A DNA stretch of 64,000 nucleotides from Rutstroemia sp. NJR-2017a BVV2 (taxonomy: Eukaryota; Ascomycota; Leotiomycetes; Helotiales; Rutstroemiaceae): positions 186,001 to 250,000 of the forward strand of contig NJPS01000037.1 in NCBI GenBank assembly GCA_002946415.1, given 5' to 3'. Below the pieces are notes generated by a model, which was not told the DNA's origin, ran no database searches, and saw only the letters and a list, made by a program, of their open reading frames with translations. A program made the position numbers and the translations under genes. This document shows, piece after piece, positions 1 through 12,511 of the stretch; position 1 is the first letter of the stretch; each line of letters begins with the position of its first letter.

Positions 1-3000
1 ATCAGGCGTCCCCCTCGCCAGCCTCTCTTCATCGTCTCATTCACATCCCAGGCTCCCTACGACTGATTCGTTTAGCCCCCGCCATCACCATAACCACCAC
101 GATTCCGACGAAGACGAAGATCTCTTCCCTGAATCCTTCTCCTCTCTCCTTAGACAACATAAACACGATTCCGCAGAAACCCAGAACGATGATCCACGTC
201 GCACATCAGCAGCCGATGATCACACAGACTCGATAAATATCTTCCAAACAATACATAGACTAATGTCTAAAACCCCTCTCTTATTACGGTCGTCGCCTGG
301 CTTCGGCACAGGCTCATATGGAGCGGCGCCGGTAGGGGCATCGACAGAGAATAGTGAGGAAGACGAGGAAGACGTTCTGAGAAGAGAAAAAAAGAAGAAG
401 AGTGCATCTGCTTTGAGAACTCTAAGAAATGCTGCCAGTTCGGCCACAATCAAGTCTTCCAGATCCAACTCGGGACCCTCTTCATCTGCGAATGCCAGCG
501 CTCAGTTAAGGACCAGGCGACGAACACAAAGCAATACACAGGCTGATGGGCCAGACGGGGAGCATGGAGGCCCACCTGCGATCATGATCCGCGATGGAGA
601 CACCGACTCTATCTCAACGGATGAGGACACGGAGGAAGCCCTACTAGATGACGATGGGGACGACGATGAGACATCCATAAACGAGGAAGATCCACCGGAT
701 AACTCCCCATATGCTCAAGTTCGGGCTTCGGTGTCTGCGATCGACAACACAACATTATCAATCAATACCCCTCGAATGTGGGCGCTTTCTATGCTCTTTG
801 CCATACTCGGATCTTCTACAAATCTTTTCTTTTCTTTACGATACCCCAGCGTTTCCATTACACCTGTTATTGCCCTTTTACTTGTTCACCCGCTTGGATT
901 ATTATGGGATCGAATTTATAAACGACATGACGACCCCAACGAAGAATTTATAGACGGACATCGAAGTCCAAACAACGAATCTAATGAAGGAGATAGAAAG
1001 CCGGCCAGTATTCTCAGGAGTGTGAGATTATGGTTGGCACAAGGAAGGTGGAATGAGAAAGAGCACAGCTGCGTTTACATCAGCAGCAATGTATCTTTTG
1101 GCTTCGCGTTTGCGACCGATGTCATTGTCGAACAGACGCATTTCTACAACCAGAAAGTAGGAATTGTATATCAACTACTACTTATTCTGTCTACGCAGAT
1201 CCTAGGTTATGCATTTGCAGGCCTCACTAGACGCTTCTTGGTTCGCCCCGGTGGGATGATATGGCCGGGGACCTTGATGTCTGCTGCTATGTTTACAACG
1301 TTGCATAAGGAGGAGAATGCGACGGCGAATGGATGGAAAATTACGCGATGGAAGTTTTTCTTCGTTGTTTGGTTCGGCTCATTCTGCTTCTACTTCCTTC
1401 CGGGACTCTTGATGCCGGCTTTGAGTTACTTCAGCGTTATCACCTGGTTCGCGCCCAAAAATGTCGTGGTCGCAAATCTGTTTGGCGTTGCTTCCGGGCT
1501 GGGACTCTTCCCTGTGACTTTTGACTGGGCTCAAATTGCATATATCGGATCACCACTTTTGACACCATTCTGGGCAGCGATGAACGTTGTCGGAGGTCTT
1601 GTTATAGTCATGTGGATCATCGCCCCTATCGCTTACTACAAGAACGTATTCTTTTCCTCATATATGCCTATTTTATCGTCATCTGTATTCGACAACACCG
1701 GCAAAATTTACGATGTCAGCAAGATATTGACACCAGATTTCCTATTTGACAAAGAAGCATATCAAAACTATAGTCGGGTATTCTTACCCATTACCTATGT
1801 CTTGAGTTATGGACTTCAATTTGCAGCTCTAGCATCACTTCTAACGCACACGACTTGTTGGCATGGAAGAGATATCTGGAAGCAGTGGAAAAGGTCGCTG
1901 AAAGAGGTAGAAGGAGAAGGTAAAAGTGAATATGATCCATTACCGGGTGCGAATGGTAAGGGGCATTCGAGGGGACCATCGTCAACCGGTAGCCACAGAC
2001 TCAATCTCGAGAGATCTACATCCTACATGAATGATATCATCAGTCAAGAGGATGTACATAATCGCTTGATGAAGAGGTACAAAGATGCCCCGTTAAGTTG
2101 GTATCTAATCACATTCATATCCATGCTTGCAGTGGGAATATTTGTCGTCGAATAGTAAGTACACTCGCCCATTTCGCTACAGTTGACGGACTAACAATTT
2201 CATAGTTACCCTGTGCATCTACCATGGTACGGTCTGCTTCTCGCGTTGGGCATCTGCACTATTCTTTTCATTCCAATTGGAATTGTCATGGCTATCACGA
2301 ATCAGCACAGCAGCATTTACCTCATTTGTCAGCTTGTTTGCGGAGCAGTCTTCCCTGGCCGGCCTGTCGCTAACATGGTCTTTGTCACCTACGGGTATAT
2401 TTCGTCGGCTCAGGGCATCAAATTCTCGTCTGATCTGAAATTGGGCCATTACATGAAAATCCCGCCACGAATTCTATTCTCGGTACAGATGGCTGCTACA
2501 ATAGTCTCTTCCATAACTCAAATTGGTGTTCTCAACTGGATGTTTGCCAATGTTCCTGGAATCTGCACCCCTCAAGCCATTAACGGTTTCGTCTGTCCAC
2601 TTGCGCGAGTTCATTTCAACGGCAGTATTCTGTGGGGTGTCGTGGGACCAGGTGAATTCTTCGGTCCAAATGCCATTTATCGTGCACTCGTTTGGTGCTT
2701 TCCCATTGGTGCCATTGCCCCAATCATTCTTTGGCTCTACAGCCGCAACAAAAAGCACAGTATAGTTCGCAAGATCAATCTTCCGGTTCTGTTCGGCTCA
2801 CTTTCGTGGATTCCCCCAGCTACAGGTCTAAATTTCTCTGTTTGGGCACTGGTTTGCTACTTGTTTAACTTTGTTATTAAGAGGAGAGCATCAGCTTGGT
2901 GGGCGAAGTATACAATGACGCTGAGTGCAGCGTTGGATTCGGGACTGGCTTTCGGTTTGGTGGTGGTATTCTTCGGATTTATTTATCCCGGTTGGATGGA

Positions 3001-3109
3001 TGGATTCAAATGGTGGGGAACAGAGATCTACAAGTTGGGTTGTGACTGGAATGCTTGCCCTTGGAAGGTAGTCTCTGAAGGGCAGCATTTCGGTCCAGAT
3101 AGTTGGTAG
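1..3109 (+). CDS. OPT-family oligopeptide transporter (5' partial)
   Basis: Proton-coupled plasma-membrane importer of small peptides, by family. The reading frame is open from base 2 without a stop, so the first in-frame ATG at 263 is probably internal and the true start lies left of the window. Exon 2-2154, intron 2155-2205 (GTAAGT donor, CTAAC branch, TAG acceptor), exon 2206-3109. The visible part is about 1018 aa: a long Ser/Asp/Glu-rich cytosolic N-terminus, then many hydrophobic helices. OPT hallmarks include an NEKEH segment near 1055 (family NKKEH-like) and the GHYMKIPPR motif near 2440-2470. The C-terminus is Trp/Cys-rich and ends GPDSW. Family membership is clear; substrate specificity cannot be read from sequence. 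Confidence 0.9.
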
Positions 3110-4268
3110 ACAAAGGAGTAGACTTGTAGCCAGGAGGGTTGACTAGAATACACAAGAGGAAGGTGGAGGTACTATTTATGTACAACATGATTGAAATAAA
3201 TTTGCGAGGGCTCGAACTTCGAAGGTGCTGCATAGATATTTACAGATACGAACACATTAGATGCATGGGGAAAATAGAAGACCGGAGTTGTTGTCCTTTT
3301 GGTAGGTGTATATCCGGGAGGGAACTATATATGAATAAAAGATGGATGTGTCTCGTGATTTGCGATCGGCCGCACGTGCACCGCACAATTGGTGGAATCC
3401 TAAATTCGATGCTTGCCTTCAGGCGGAAGTGCCCCTGGAATCACTAGACCGAGACACAGTAGGTGCATATCAAACTAGCTACAAAATTCTATCGGGGAGT
3501 ATATCCCTGTGTGCTACACGAGGTTCATTGACGTGAGGGAATGCACCCCGCAATCATTGTGGCGCTCTGGGGTGCATGAACAACTTTCTTTGGCTTGAGA
3601 TCAACGATGAATTGTGCACAATTCGTAAATAATTTTCCCGATAATAACAGGCTATTTTTGACTCATGTCAGAAGATGTGGCCAGAAATTCAGACCGATTG
3701 GTGAGCTAACTTCATCTCACCAGCGCGGACGGGCAACTTCTCAGAATTTCGATTATCGCGGCGTCGCGGAGAAAAGGACTATTCAGAATTACTGTACCTC
3801 GCCGTTGTTTCTCGCGAAATTGTGGAGGCTGCATTGACAAAGCCACGTGCGTAGTACCGCCGTATCAGAGAGTGACGTTAAGCATAAGACTGGATTGACT
3901 TCTTTCGGGAGAAAGGGGTAGCCAAACTCGGTGGTGGTTCTCAAATTGGCAACCCAGGGCTCCTTAATATCGAAAGCGCTCGCTCTCCATTCGCGGTGTT
4001 GACAAGTTAGGAGGAGTCTAGCGGCGCTTAGACGTTTGATATATAGTATCTATATATACTACAGTGGAAAACTAGAAGCTCATCCGAACCTGTGGGTGTT
4101 CTATGCGCTAAGACCAGTACTTAAAGGGACTAAGCGAAGTCCTAACAATCAATCCTAAGTGGGTATTTTGTTTGGAGTTGATAACTCGTTTAAACTAGTC
4201 AGATAGACGACATGTGTTGAATAGAGAGCTAAGCCAAGGCGGAGAATTTATGATATTGAAGGAATGAA

Positions 4269-4373
4269 GTGGACGTGCTCCTCATCGTCTTGTTTTGGCT
4301 GATGTGTGTTAGTTCGCCGATGTGGATGTGCCCCTCGTGGTCTCGTTTTGGCCGATGTTTGCTAGTTTGCGGG
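4269..4373. repeat. Imperfect tandem duplication, 53-bp period, in pectin lyase promoter
   Basis: Two adjacent copies (4269-4321 and 4322-4373) share GTGGAYGTGC, then CTC..GTCT.GTTTTGGC.GATGT, then TAGTT.GC. They differ by scattered substitutions, mostly transitions. They lie about 150-250 bp upstream of the pectin lyase ATG. Confidence 0.75.
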
Positions 4374-4417
4374 AGCTATGGCACGTCAAACCTTGATGGT
4401 TGAATGGGGGTTGAAAG

Positions 4418-4423
4418 TATAAA
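4418..4423 (+). promoter_or_regulatory. TATA box of pectin lyase gene
   Basis: TATAAA 95 bp upstream of the ATG, followed by a CT-rich leader (TCTTTCTCACGCTC) typical of highly expressed fungal genes. Confidence 0.55.
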
Positions 4424-4517
4424 GTTGGTTGGAGTTGACGTTAGGTAGTAGAACATTGTTTCAAACAACTTACTCATTCTTTCTCACGCTCTTTACTCAC
4501 ACTCTTTAACAAGCAGG

Positions 4518-5803
4518 ATGACGACCTTAAAGTTTATTTCGGCGGTGATGGTAGCGGCCTTCAGCACTTTGATAGTGGCAGCACCAGTCGAAAATGCAGA
4601 GAAACGGGCTATCTCTTCCATAGTCAAGGGCACGCCATTGGGCATGGCTTCTGCCGTCACGGGTGGCGGTACTGCAGCCGTTGTGTATCCAACCACCATC
4701 GCGCAGTTGAAAGCCTATCTCACCTCTGACGAGCCCCAGAATATCGTCATATCCGGAACCTTCAATTTTGCCGGATCAGAGGGCACAACTTCCATGCAAG
4801 CTTGTAATACCTATCCATGCACGACCTCGAATGGAGGGCAGGCGCTACTTAACGGCCTTGGCGGTTGCGGCTCGAATCCAACATACAGCGTGTCCATTGA
4901 TACTGCAGCTTATCAGGGCATCAATGTCAAGTCTCAGAAGACGCTTGTCGGAAAGAACGGCGCGACACTGAACGGTAAAGGCTTGCGCTTTGTTGGTGTC
5001 TCGAACATCATTATCCAGAACATTGCCATCACCAATCTTAACCCCAAGTACGTCTGGGGTGGTGATGCGCTAAGCTTCAGCGATACCAACAACATCTGGA
5101 TTGATCATGTCACTGTAAGTTTACTACTCTATATTGGCAGTTAGTGTGAAACCGACTAATCTTTGCTTAAACATAGACATCAAGTCTCGGTCGTCAGCAC
5201 TACAGCTTCGGTACCGGTGCCAACAACGCAGTCACAATCTCCAACAGCTTCATCAACGGCAAGACAGCATACTCCGCTTCATGCGACGGACACTCATACT
5301 GGGGCATGGAGCTTGTAGGATCAGGGGACCAAATCACATTCTACAGTATGCGTCTCTGCAATTCTTCCATTTGAAAACATAGCTAACCACTACAATCCTC
5401 AGAAAACTACGTCTACATGACTTCTGGTCGTACCCCCGCACTTTCTGGAAACACACTTTTCCACGCCGTGAACAACGTTTGGTCCACCAACTCCGGCCAC
5501 TTACTCGAAGGAGACAAGAACGGCATGGGTCTATATGAAGGCAACTACTTCACCAACGTCCCGACAGTGGTCCAACCAGGCTCTTCGATTCGCCTATTTA
5601 GCTCCAACTCCGCTGATGTGTCGAAATGCTCGCAATACCTCGGGCGTAACTGTGTCTCAAACAGCCTGTCCAGCTCGGGGGCTTTCAGCTACTCAGACAC
5701 GAGCTTCCTCTACCTCTTCAAGGGAAAGACCAGCATTGCTTCGGCAGCTGCAGTTTCATCTATCCAGAACACTGTCCCTACCTCAGCAGGAAACACATTG
5801 TGA
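4518..5803 (+). CDS. Secreted pectin lyase, polysaccharide lyase family 1
   Basis: Cleaves methyl-esterified homogalacturonan by beta-elimination outside the cell. Exons 4518-5114, 5177-5345, 5403-5803; introns 5115-5176 and 5346-5402 (CAG acceptor at 5400-5402). The product is about 388 aa, the usual size for fungal pectin lyases. Signal peptide about residues 1-21, then a possible propeptide ending near a KR pair. The PL1 pectin-lyase signature WIDHVTTSSLGRQHY is formed across the first splice, and the catalytic Arg lies in SGRTPALSGN at the start of exon 3. The motifs favour pectin lyase over pectate lyase. A TATA box and tandem promoter repeat sit upstream. Confidence 0.93.
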
Positions 5804-6845
5804 TCAGGCGGTCTGACATATTTTTGATGTTGCAGCGTGCTTTGACAGCTCGTTCACATATGGAAGTGATCATAAGGAGACTTAGTCTATGTGGTTGGGA
5901 CTAGGTTAACAGAGGTTGAACTGTTCGACTACTTTCGAGTATCTAGAATCACATATTTTAATGTTTGAATTTAGCTATTATACACTCTTATTATTAAATT
6001 GCTCCGTAGGTCCGTAGGACATCATTTCCAACCACTATAAACATCCGTGCCATCGAGCTATTCTCTCCTCGTCATAAGGCCGATCATTTCTAACAGGAGT
6101 TGGCACGCCTATGTTCGTACCCTATCCTAACAGTGTAGAAATGCTGCTTACCTCCACATAAACCAGACGAATATTGCATTTCCATTGTGCATCCCCAGTC
6201 ACCAGTCCCCAGTTTCCCTCATAGCATCAGCGCACTCCTAGATATGTTACAGAATCCGCCAGCGTTCAACCTTGTGTATTGCATGCCTGTGTTTGTGACG
6301 CTTGAGTAAGAGGTAGGCAGGTAGGCTGCAGGCAGATGTTGTCAAAGCCATTGCAGTCCCGTAAGTCGTCGTCGAGCCTGTTTCTATCGCGGTGCTTATT
6401 TAGAACATAAAGCTTGCAAGCCTCGCCATACTTATGAACTCATTCATGAACTCATATAGCTTCGCAGTGTCGTTTTCGAAAACCTGCACATCGCATCAGA
6501 GGTCCTCAGTAAGATTCTAATGATGGGCGGATTGAGAACTTCGATAAACGCCTAGAAATCATGTATCGAGGTTCACGACATCGCCGTTTTAGACAGGACT
6601 TGCAACCGACAAGCTCAAGGAGACGATGTAACCTCGGAACATCCTCACTGTAGGCGCGTGCTGACATCCCTGGAAGCGCCAAGCTTTCCTTTACACAGCC
6701 TTGCGATGATTGCGCTCTTCATCAATCTCTCGTTATGCTCTTTAATCAATATAAAATTCGAAATACTTATACTCTATAATCTCTTCACGGTGTGCTTTAT
6801 CTTAATTCATTGTGTTCCTGATAATTCCATAGCCTAAGTCGTACA
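5804..6845. other. Intergenic region pectin lyase - NLR
   Basis: No credible ORF. A TATAAA element at 6750-6755 lies about 90 bp before the NLR start codon. Nothing else recognised. Confidence 0.5.
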
Positions 6846-9800
6846 ATGCGTCTCTTGATGCCCAACGACCACGGTGGATATCGCCTGACCAAAAAGCTGA
6901 TGGAGCACGAAATTCCCCGTTATGCCATTCTCTCACATACTTGGGGGTGCGACGACCAAGAAGTTAACTTCGAAGATATAACCGCAGGTATTGGCAAAGG
7001 TAAAACTGGCTATGAAAAGATCATGTTTTGCGGAAAACAGGCTGCATGTGACAGTATCCAACACTTCTGGGTGGATAGTTGTTGCATCAAAAAATCGAGC
7101 GACGCCGAGCTTTCGGAATCCCTCAATTCTATGTTTTGCTGGTATAAGGGCGCCGCGAAATGCTATGTGTATTTATCAGATGTAGTCGCTATTCATGATG
7201 GTGTGGAACAATCACAGTCCATATGGGAGCCCTCTTTCCGCGCCAGTCGATGGTTTACGAGAGGATGGACGCTCCAAGAACTTCTGGCTCCAACATCAGT
7301 CGAGTTCTTTTCGCGAGATGGCAAGAGGCTTGGGGATAAAGAGTCTCTGAAGTTGATAATACAAGAGATTACAGGAATCGCTACCGATGCGCTACAAGGG
7401 ATCCCCTTATCAAGATTCAGTGTTACTGACAGAAAGAAGTGGGCGGAAAAACGTATTACAACAAGAAAAGAAGATGCGGTTTACAGTATATTGGGTATTT
7501 TTGGAGTATCCATGCCAGTTATCTACGGCGAGGGCAAAGATAACGCATTCAGGAGGCTGGAATGCGAGATCCAGGGGCTCTTAACCGGTAAGATATCAGT
7601 ACTCTTATCAAGTGTCGGCATTGTCCTAACATTTCACTTCCAAATGAAGACTCAGAGCCAGCCGCGAAGCGAAGGAAGGTTGATTCACAGACACCAGAGG
7701 CTCCTAGCACCGTGTCCTCTCAAATAACCAAGAGCCATATAATCAATTTTCTACGCTTCGATCAAATCGATGATCGTTTTCATAACATCCGGTCCGGTCA
7801 TTCCCGAACCTGCAAATGGTTACTGACAAGTCCAGTATACCTTGAGTGGCTGAACGACAGCATATTGCCAGAGCATCATGGATTTTTCTGGGTTCGAGGG
7901 AAACCTGGCAGTGGTAAATCCACACTCACGAAGTTCGCTTTTCTTGAGTTGAAGAAATCGTTTCCGGACACACCATTGCTCTCATTCTTCTTCAACGCTC
8001 GGGGCACACTTATGGAAAAGAGTACTTTAGGATTATATAGATCATTGCTTGTTCAGTTTTTGCATATATTCCCACATGATCAACTGAACAATCTACTGGA
8101 TATTCCAACATTAGGACATGGAGTTCTCGAGGAAAGACTCCAAAGTGACAGAGAGCTTTTGAGGCAACTTTTGGTCCGGGTGCTGCAGATATTTGATTGG
8201 CATAACATCATGATAGTAATTGATGCTCTAGATGAATGCGACGAAGATGAGGTCCGAGATATGATAGAGTTTTTCGAACAACTCGGTGAAAACGCGATAT
8301 CATCTGGCAAGGTATTCCACGTTTTATTTTCGAGCCGACATTATCCACATATCACGATTCAACGATCTGTACAAATGATACTCGAGGATCAGAATGATCA
8401 TTCAAAGGATATTGAGAAATATATAGCTAGCGAGCTTAAGGTTGGCCATGGCAGGCAATTTGAACAAATCAGACAAGAGATCTGTGATAAAGCCTCAGGG
8501 ATCTTCATGTGGGTCGTTTTGGCAGTGAAAATTCTCAAAAAAGCGCTTGATCATGGTCAGGTTCATGCTTTGCGGAGAAAATTGCAAGGACTACCGACTG
8601 ACCTACATGAACTGTTTCGGAGTATCTTGACTCGAGATACCCAAAATATGGAAGAAATGAAGCTCTGTCTTCAATGGATCTTATACGCAAAGCGACCCTT
8701 GAAGCGAGAGGAATTATACTTTGCAATCCTGTCAGGACTGGAACCCCACGACCCTTTTCAAGTATGGGATGCAGATGATATAGACGTGAACGACATGAGT
8801 CTATTCATTCTCAGTTCTTCGAAAGGCTTAGCAGAGATCACGAAGTCAAAGTCAAAGAACCATACTGACATGATATTGTGCAGTTTATCCACGAATCAGT
8901 GAGAGACTTCTTGTTAAAAGAAAACGGACTCAGTCAGGTATTGGCGGATATTGAAAAAAACGCTGCTGGGTTAAGCTACAATCGACTGAAGGAGTGCTGC
9001 ATCTATTACATAAGACAGATTAGGAACTTGTTACCATTCATGCCAAACCTTCCTCCAGCGAATACCCCAGAAGCCACAGCACTGCGTATGAACGCATCAC
9101 GTCGATTTCCGTTTCTAGAATATGCCACTCACAACGTTTTAGCACACGCAGACAGTTCACAGGCTGGAGGTGTTGATCAACGGCAATTTATCGTCGATTT
9201 CAGAACAAGGGATTGGGTGAATTTCTACAATCTACTCGAGAGGACTATAATAAATCGTCTTGACGAAGAAGCTGATCTTGTTTATATTCTTGCCGAACGA
9301 GATTGTCCTAACCTCATCGAACTTTGTCAAGACAGAATATGGAAAGTGAAAACCAGTTACGGTGGCAGATATGGAAATCCCGTGTTCGCTGCTATTGTCA
9401 AAAACAGCCAACCTGTATTTGATGTACTTGTTAGGAATGATGTTTCCATGGATCCTCATGGCTTGGCGTTTTTGCGTCCGGAAAGGGAAGTCACATCATT
9501 CTTAATCAAGAACGAATCGGCCCCGCTCGTCCCCCGATTTTTGCAGATTTACAATGTTGATGTTACTTCGTGGAAAAGTGTGCTGAGTTGGGCACTAGAT
9601 AATGGGAGAAGAATGCTAGTTGAGCTACTTCTTCGGCAAGCCGTGAGGAACAATATAGCTGTCGAAGAGTATGGTGTTCTTCTGCCGAAAGCCGTAAATT
9701 ATACGGAATTTTATCCGGAATTTCTCCGTTTCATTATCTCATTACCAGAAGGAGACAAGAAAATTCTTTTATGGGCATCAGTCCCAGGAAACCACCGTCT

Positions 9801-10590
9801 AGTCGAACACATTCTCGATGAGTTTGAAATTGATATAAATATTAGAATCGAACACTATGGCAGTATATTGTCAGTGGCATTGGTTCATGAACACCGAGAA
9901 TTAGCGGAGTTATGTATTGCCCGCAAAGCGGATACCAGCTTAACAGCAGAAGATCAGGGAAACGTATTGGCATGGGCATCGGCACGAGGGTATACAGAAA
10001 TGGTCAAGGTGATTATTGATCAAGGCACAGATGTCAATTTACCATGCAAAAAGTTTGGCAGTGCATTACTAGCATCTTTGATGTCTGGACACACGGAGAC
10101 CCAGAAGCTACTTCTTGCTCAAGGAGCAGATATCAATGCATCTTGCGGGGAGTACGGTGAGACGCTACAGGTTGTTATAGCGAAAGAATTCCCTTATTTA
10201 ACACCAGAAGTACGATTTCCAAGTACAGCCTGTGCAGGGACCAACGCAACTATGCTGCAAAATTATCAATATCAATTGATGTTGGTTGAGCAGCAGAATA
10301 AGAAAAGACGCATGATGGCAAGGAATGGGTATAAGCAAGTGAGTTTGATCAGCTTTATACATAGAGTAATCAATTTGGGCGCAAATGTGAATGCTCGTGG
10401 GGGGAAATATGGTAGCGCATTGCAGGCAGCATCGGCTGTAGGATACTTTTCAATAGTTGAGCTGCTCCTCGATCGTGGAGCTGATTTTAACACAACGCCA
10501 GGTGGAGAATATAGTACTCCACTGGAGTTGGCAGAGGCTGGAGGCTTCCAAGACATAGTCAAACTACTTAAAGCTCGAGGTCAGACTTAG
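6846..10590 (+). CDS. HET-NACHT-ankyrin NLR (heterokaryon-incompatibility type), apparent frameshift
   Basis: Fungal NOD-like receptor of the HET-E/HET-D architecture, which triggers cell death on non-self recognition. Exon 1 6846-7587 encodes a HET domain (YAILSHTWG at residues 26-34; GWTLQELLAP further on). Intron 7588-7655 (an AAG acceptor at 7649 is also in frame). Next come the conserved linker LRFDQIDDRFHNIRSGHS and the NACHT ATPase with Walker A GKPGSGKST and Walker B IVIDALDECDE. The C-terminal part (about 9780-10587) carries ankyrin-like repeats ending GADFN/GADIN. Near 8867-8880 the frame shifts: SSSKGLAEITKSKSKN is in one frame and the conserved QFIHESVRDFLLKENG continues in another. 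An intron (donor GTATGG at 8762 or GTGAAC at 8786, acceptor 8883) would restore frame but delete the conserved stretch. The gene may be a recent pseudogene, or the shift may be a sequence error. Confidence 0.85.
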
Positions 10591-12025
10591 GACTGCGGTC
10601 ACATGCTCATTCAGAAAAATTCTAAGATCAAAAGGAATACATTGCTCGGCAGATATGCTTAAGGAAAGGAGGCCTAGAACCAGTTTTCCGCTTGAAGATT
10701 GGAATAATATGCATTTTCATGAATTTTCGGAGTGAGGAGGCTTCAATGCCATCAAATCTTGGCGATGAATGGGGTTACCATATGGTCTATCGCTAGCTAT
10801 TACTTGAATGAAACCAAGTAGTCGATACTCTGACACAATAGGATAGGTATGGACTTACTAGTAAATTAAGTAGATGAATCGACGCATATTACAAGTAATC
10901 TTACAAATAATACGGAGTAACAAGGCAGCTGGATTTCTGGAAATCGATAATTGGTGCTTTCATTTCTGACCCAATTCTACCTTCATTTCGAAGTGTTGAA
11001 TGGATATCTCTCATCTGGCCGTAACAGAGAAATTATCAGTACTGCTGATGAAGCACAGCCGAGTCCAACATTTGGGTCAAATCTGTTTCACAAGACATAT
11101 TCCACAATGCGAAACAGGCACCCTCAAGTACTGCGTGCGCGTTTTCTAGTATATAGTTCTTTCTCACTGTGTGGTGCATGGCCTACGAAAGGTCAGCGCG
11201 TATGATTTAGGTACCGAACAGTGCCTGCCTGCTAGGCATACTGTTCTTAGCGGGCTCGGCGGATACTGACCTGTTAAACTTGGGACAAGGAATAAAGAAC
11301 TTGGATTCGCTTTCACTGCCTCCATTGAAAATTGATAATTCTAGCGATAACAAGTAAATCCTTCCGGGGTTGATTTGAGGTAGACCCGACATCAAGTGTT
11401 CAAGCAGCTCAGATGATTGAGCCTGCTTAGCGAACGGCGACAGTGGAGTTCGTAGACGTCGGGTTGGAAGAACGATAAGAAAAAGGAAACCATGCGATAT
11501 CGGTATTATACAGAATCCGAAGCGCACAGGAACTTCTTGCATATGAATGCTCCAACTCACTCGCTTGAGGTAATTGACCGCATCACAGTCTACAATCGAA
11601 ACGGTTCCATTATGGGTGGCCAGAAAAGTTGGCCTTGTTGTGGCATGGCCATTAGGATTCACTGCTTCATGTTTAATGTATTTGCCTTACTACTGATAAG
11701 GAAGTATACGTGAACGATCCTGACAGTCCTTTCGCTCGAGTACTTAAAGGGTCTCAGTCCCTTACTACGAGGTATCAAATCACTTCACGCACATCTTTCT
11801 CTTCCGAGAAGCTTACATTCTCTACCTGATCTATTATCTTTCCCACTGATCCGCTCATTATTTCAGTACTTAATTCCACGATCTATCGACTACTCTAAAG
11901 AGACTCACAAACTCGAGCCCATTGGAGACGTCGCTATTCAGCCTAGCATATAGACTCTGATAAAGAAGTATTGTATCTTTCGAGAAGTTCCTGCTTCAAT
12001 AGGTCCACGGCAGATCCTCTCCAAC
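10591..12025. other. Intergenic region NLR - small secreted protein
   Basis: ORFs on both strands around 11207-11713 lack ATG starts or family resemblance. A CT-rich leader before the next gene suggests its promoter and 5' UTR lie in about 11730-12025. Confidence 0.5.
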
Positions 12026-12511
12026 ATGCTCTATGATCGGACACACCTGTGGGCAATCTTCTTTGTCTGCTCATTCGTAGCAGCAGCCCCAGCCTTGACT
12101 GTCTCTTCAGACCGATCGACTGCGATCTCTCAACCAACTGCCACGGAGACTATCCACTCGCCAATTGCAATGCGAGACTCCGATGACACTGACGATTTAT
12201 TCCCGACGACGAATTCGTCATCATCTGAGGCCGGACAAAGCTGCACAACACATTATAAAATTTTCCTCGACACTTTCAGTATTTACGGAGTTAACTGGGA
12301 CACATCCGAGCTCGGAGAAGATGGCGCCGGCTTGAAAAAAGAAATAAAGAAATGCGGCGCATTGACAAAATGGAAGTTCAAAGATGAGAACGTGGAAGCA
12401 CCTTGGTCGTTCCATGCCACTGGGCAGATGATAATTGGAGAGCAAGCTTGTATTGGACGTGCTGTGAAAGCCGCTGGTGGACCCCGCGATTCTTGCGGTG
12501 GTACGACTTAA
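12026..12511 (+). CDS. Small secreted four-cysteine protein
   Basis: Single-exon ORF of 161 aa. A hydrophobic signal peptide (about residues 1-21, ending AAAP) is followed by a Ser/Thr/Asp-rich spacer of about 50 aa. A compact C-terminal domain starts at SCTTHYKIFLDTFSIYG. The mature part has four cysteines (SCTT, KKCGAL, EQACIG, DSCGG), enough for two disulfides. The look is of a lineage-specific secreted protein or effector. I recognise no catalytic motif and assign no function. The two-part layout (disordered linker plus conserved Cys domain) argues that the ORF is real. Confidence 0.72.
   Translation: MLYDRTHLWAIFFVCSFVAAAPALTVSSDRSTAISQPTATETIHSPIAMRDSDDTDDLFPTTNSSSSEAGQSCTTHYKIFLDTFSIYGVNWDTSELGEDGAGLKKEIKKCGALTKWKFKDENVEAPWSFHATGQMIIGEQACIGRAVKAAGGPRDSCGGTT

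Larger units (their letters stand above)
3110..4517. other. Intergenic region OPT - pectin lyase
   Basis: No convincing coding sequence. It holds an AT-rich near-palindrome (TATATA runs around 4040-4062), the tandem repeat at 4269-4373 and the TATA element of the pectin lyase gene. Confidence 0.6.

Noticed and set aside
11207..11662. 151-codon minus-strand ORF
   Set aside because: It opens with GTG, has no signal peptide, motif or splice partner, and overlaps plus-strand ORFs of equal quality.
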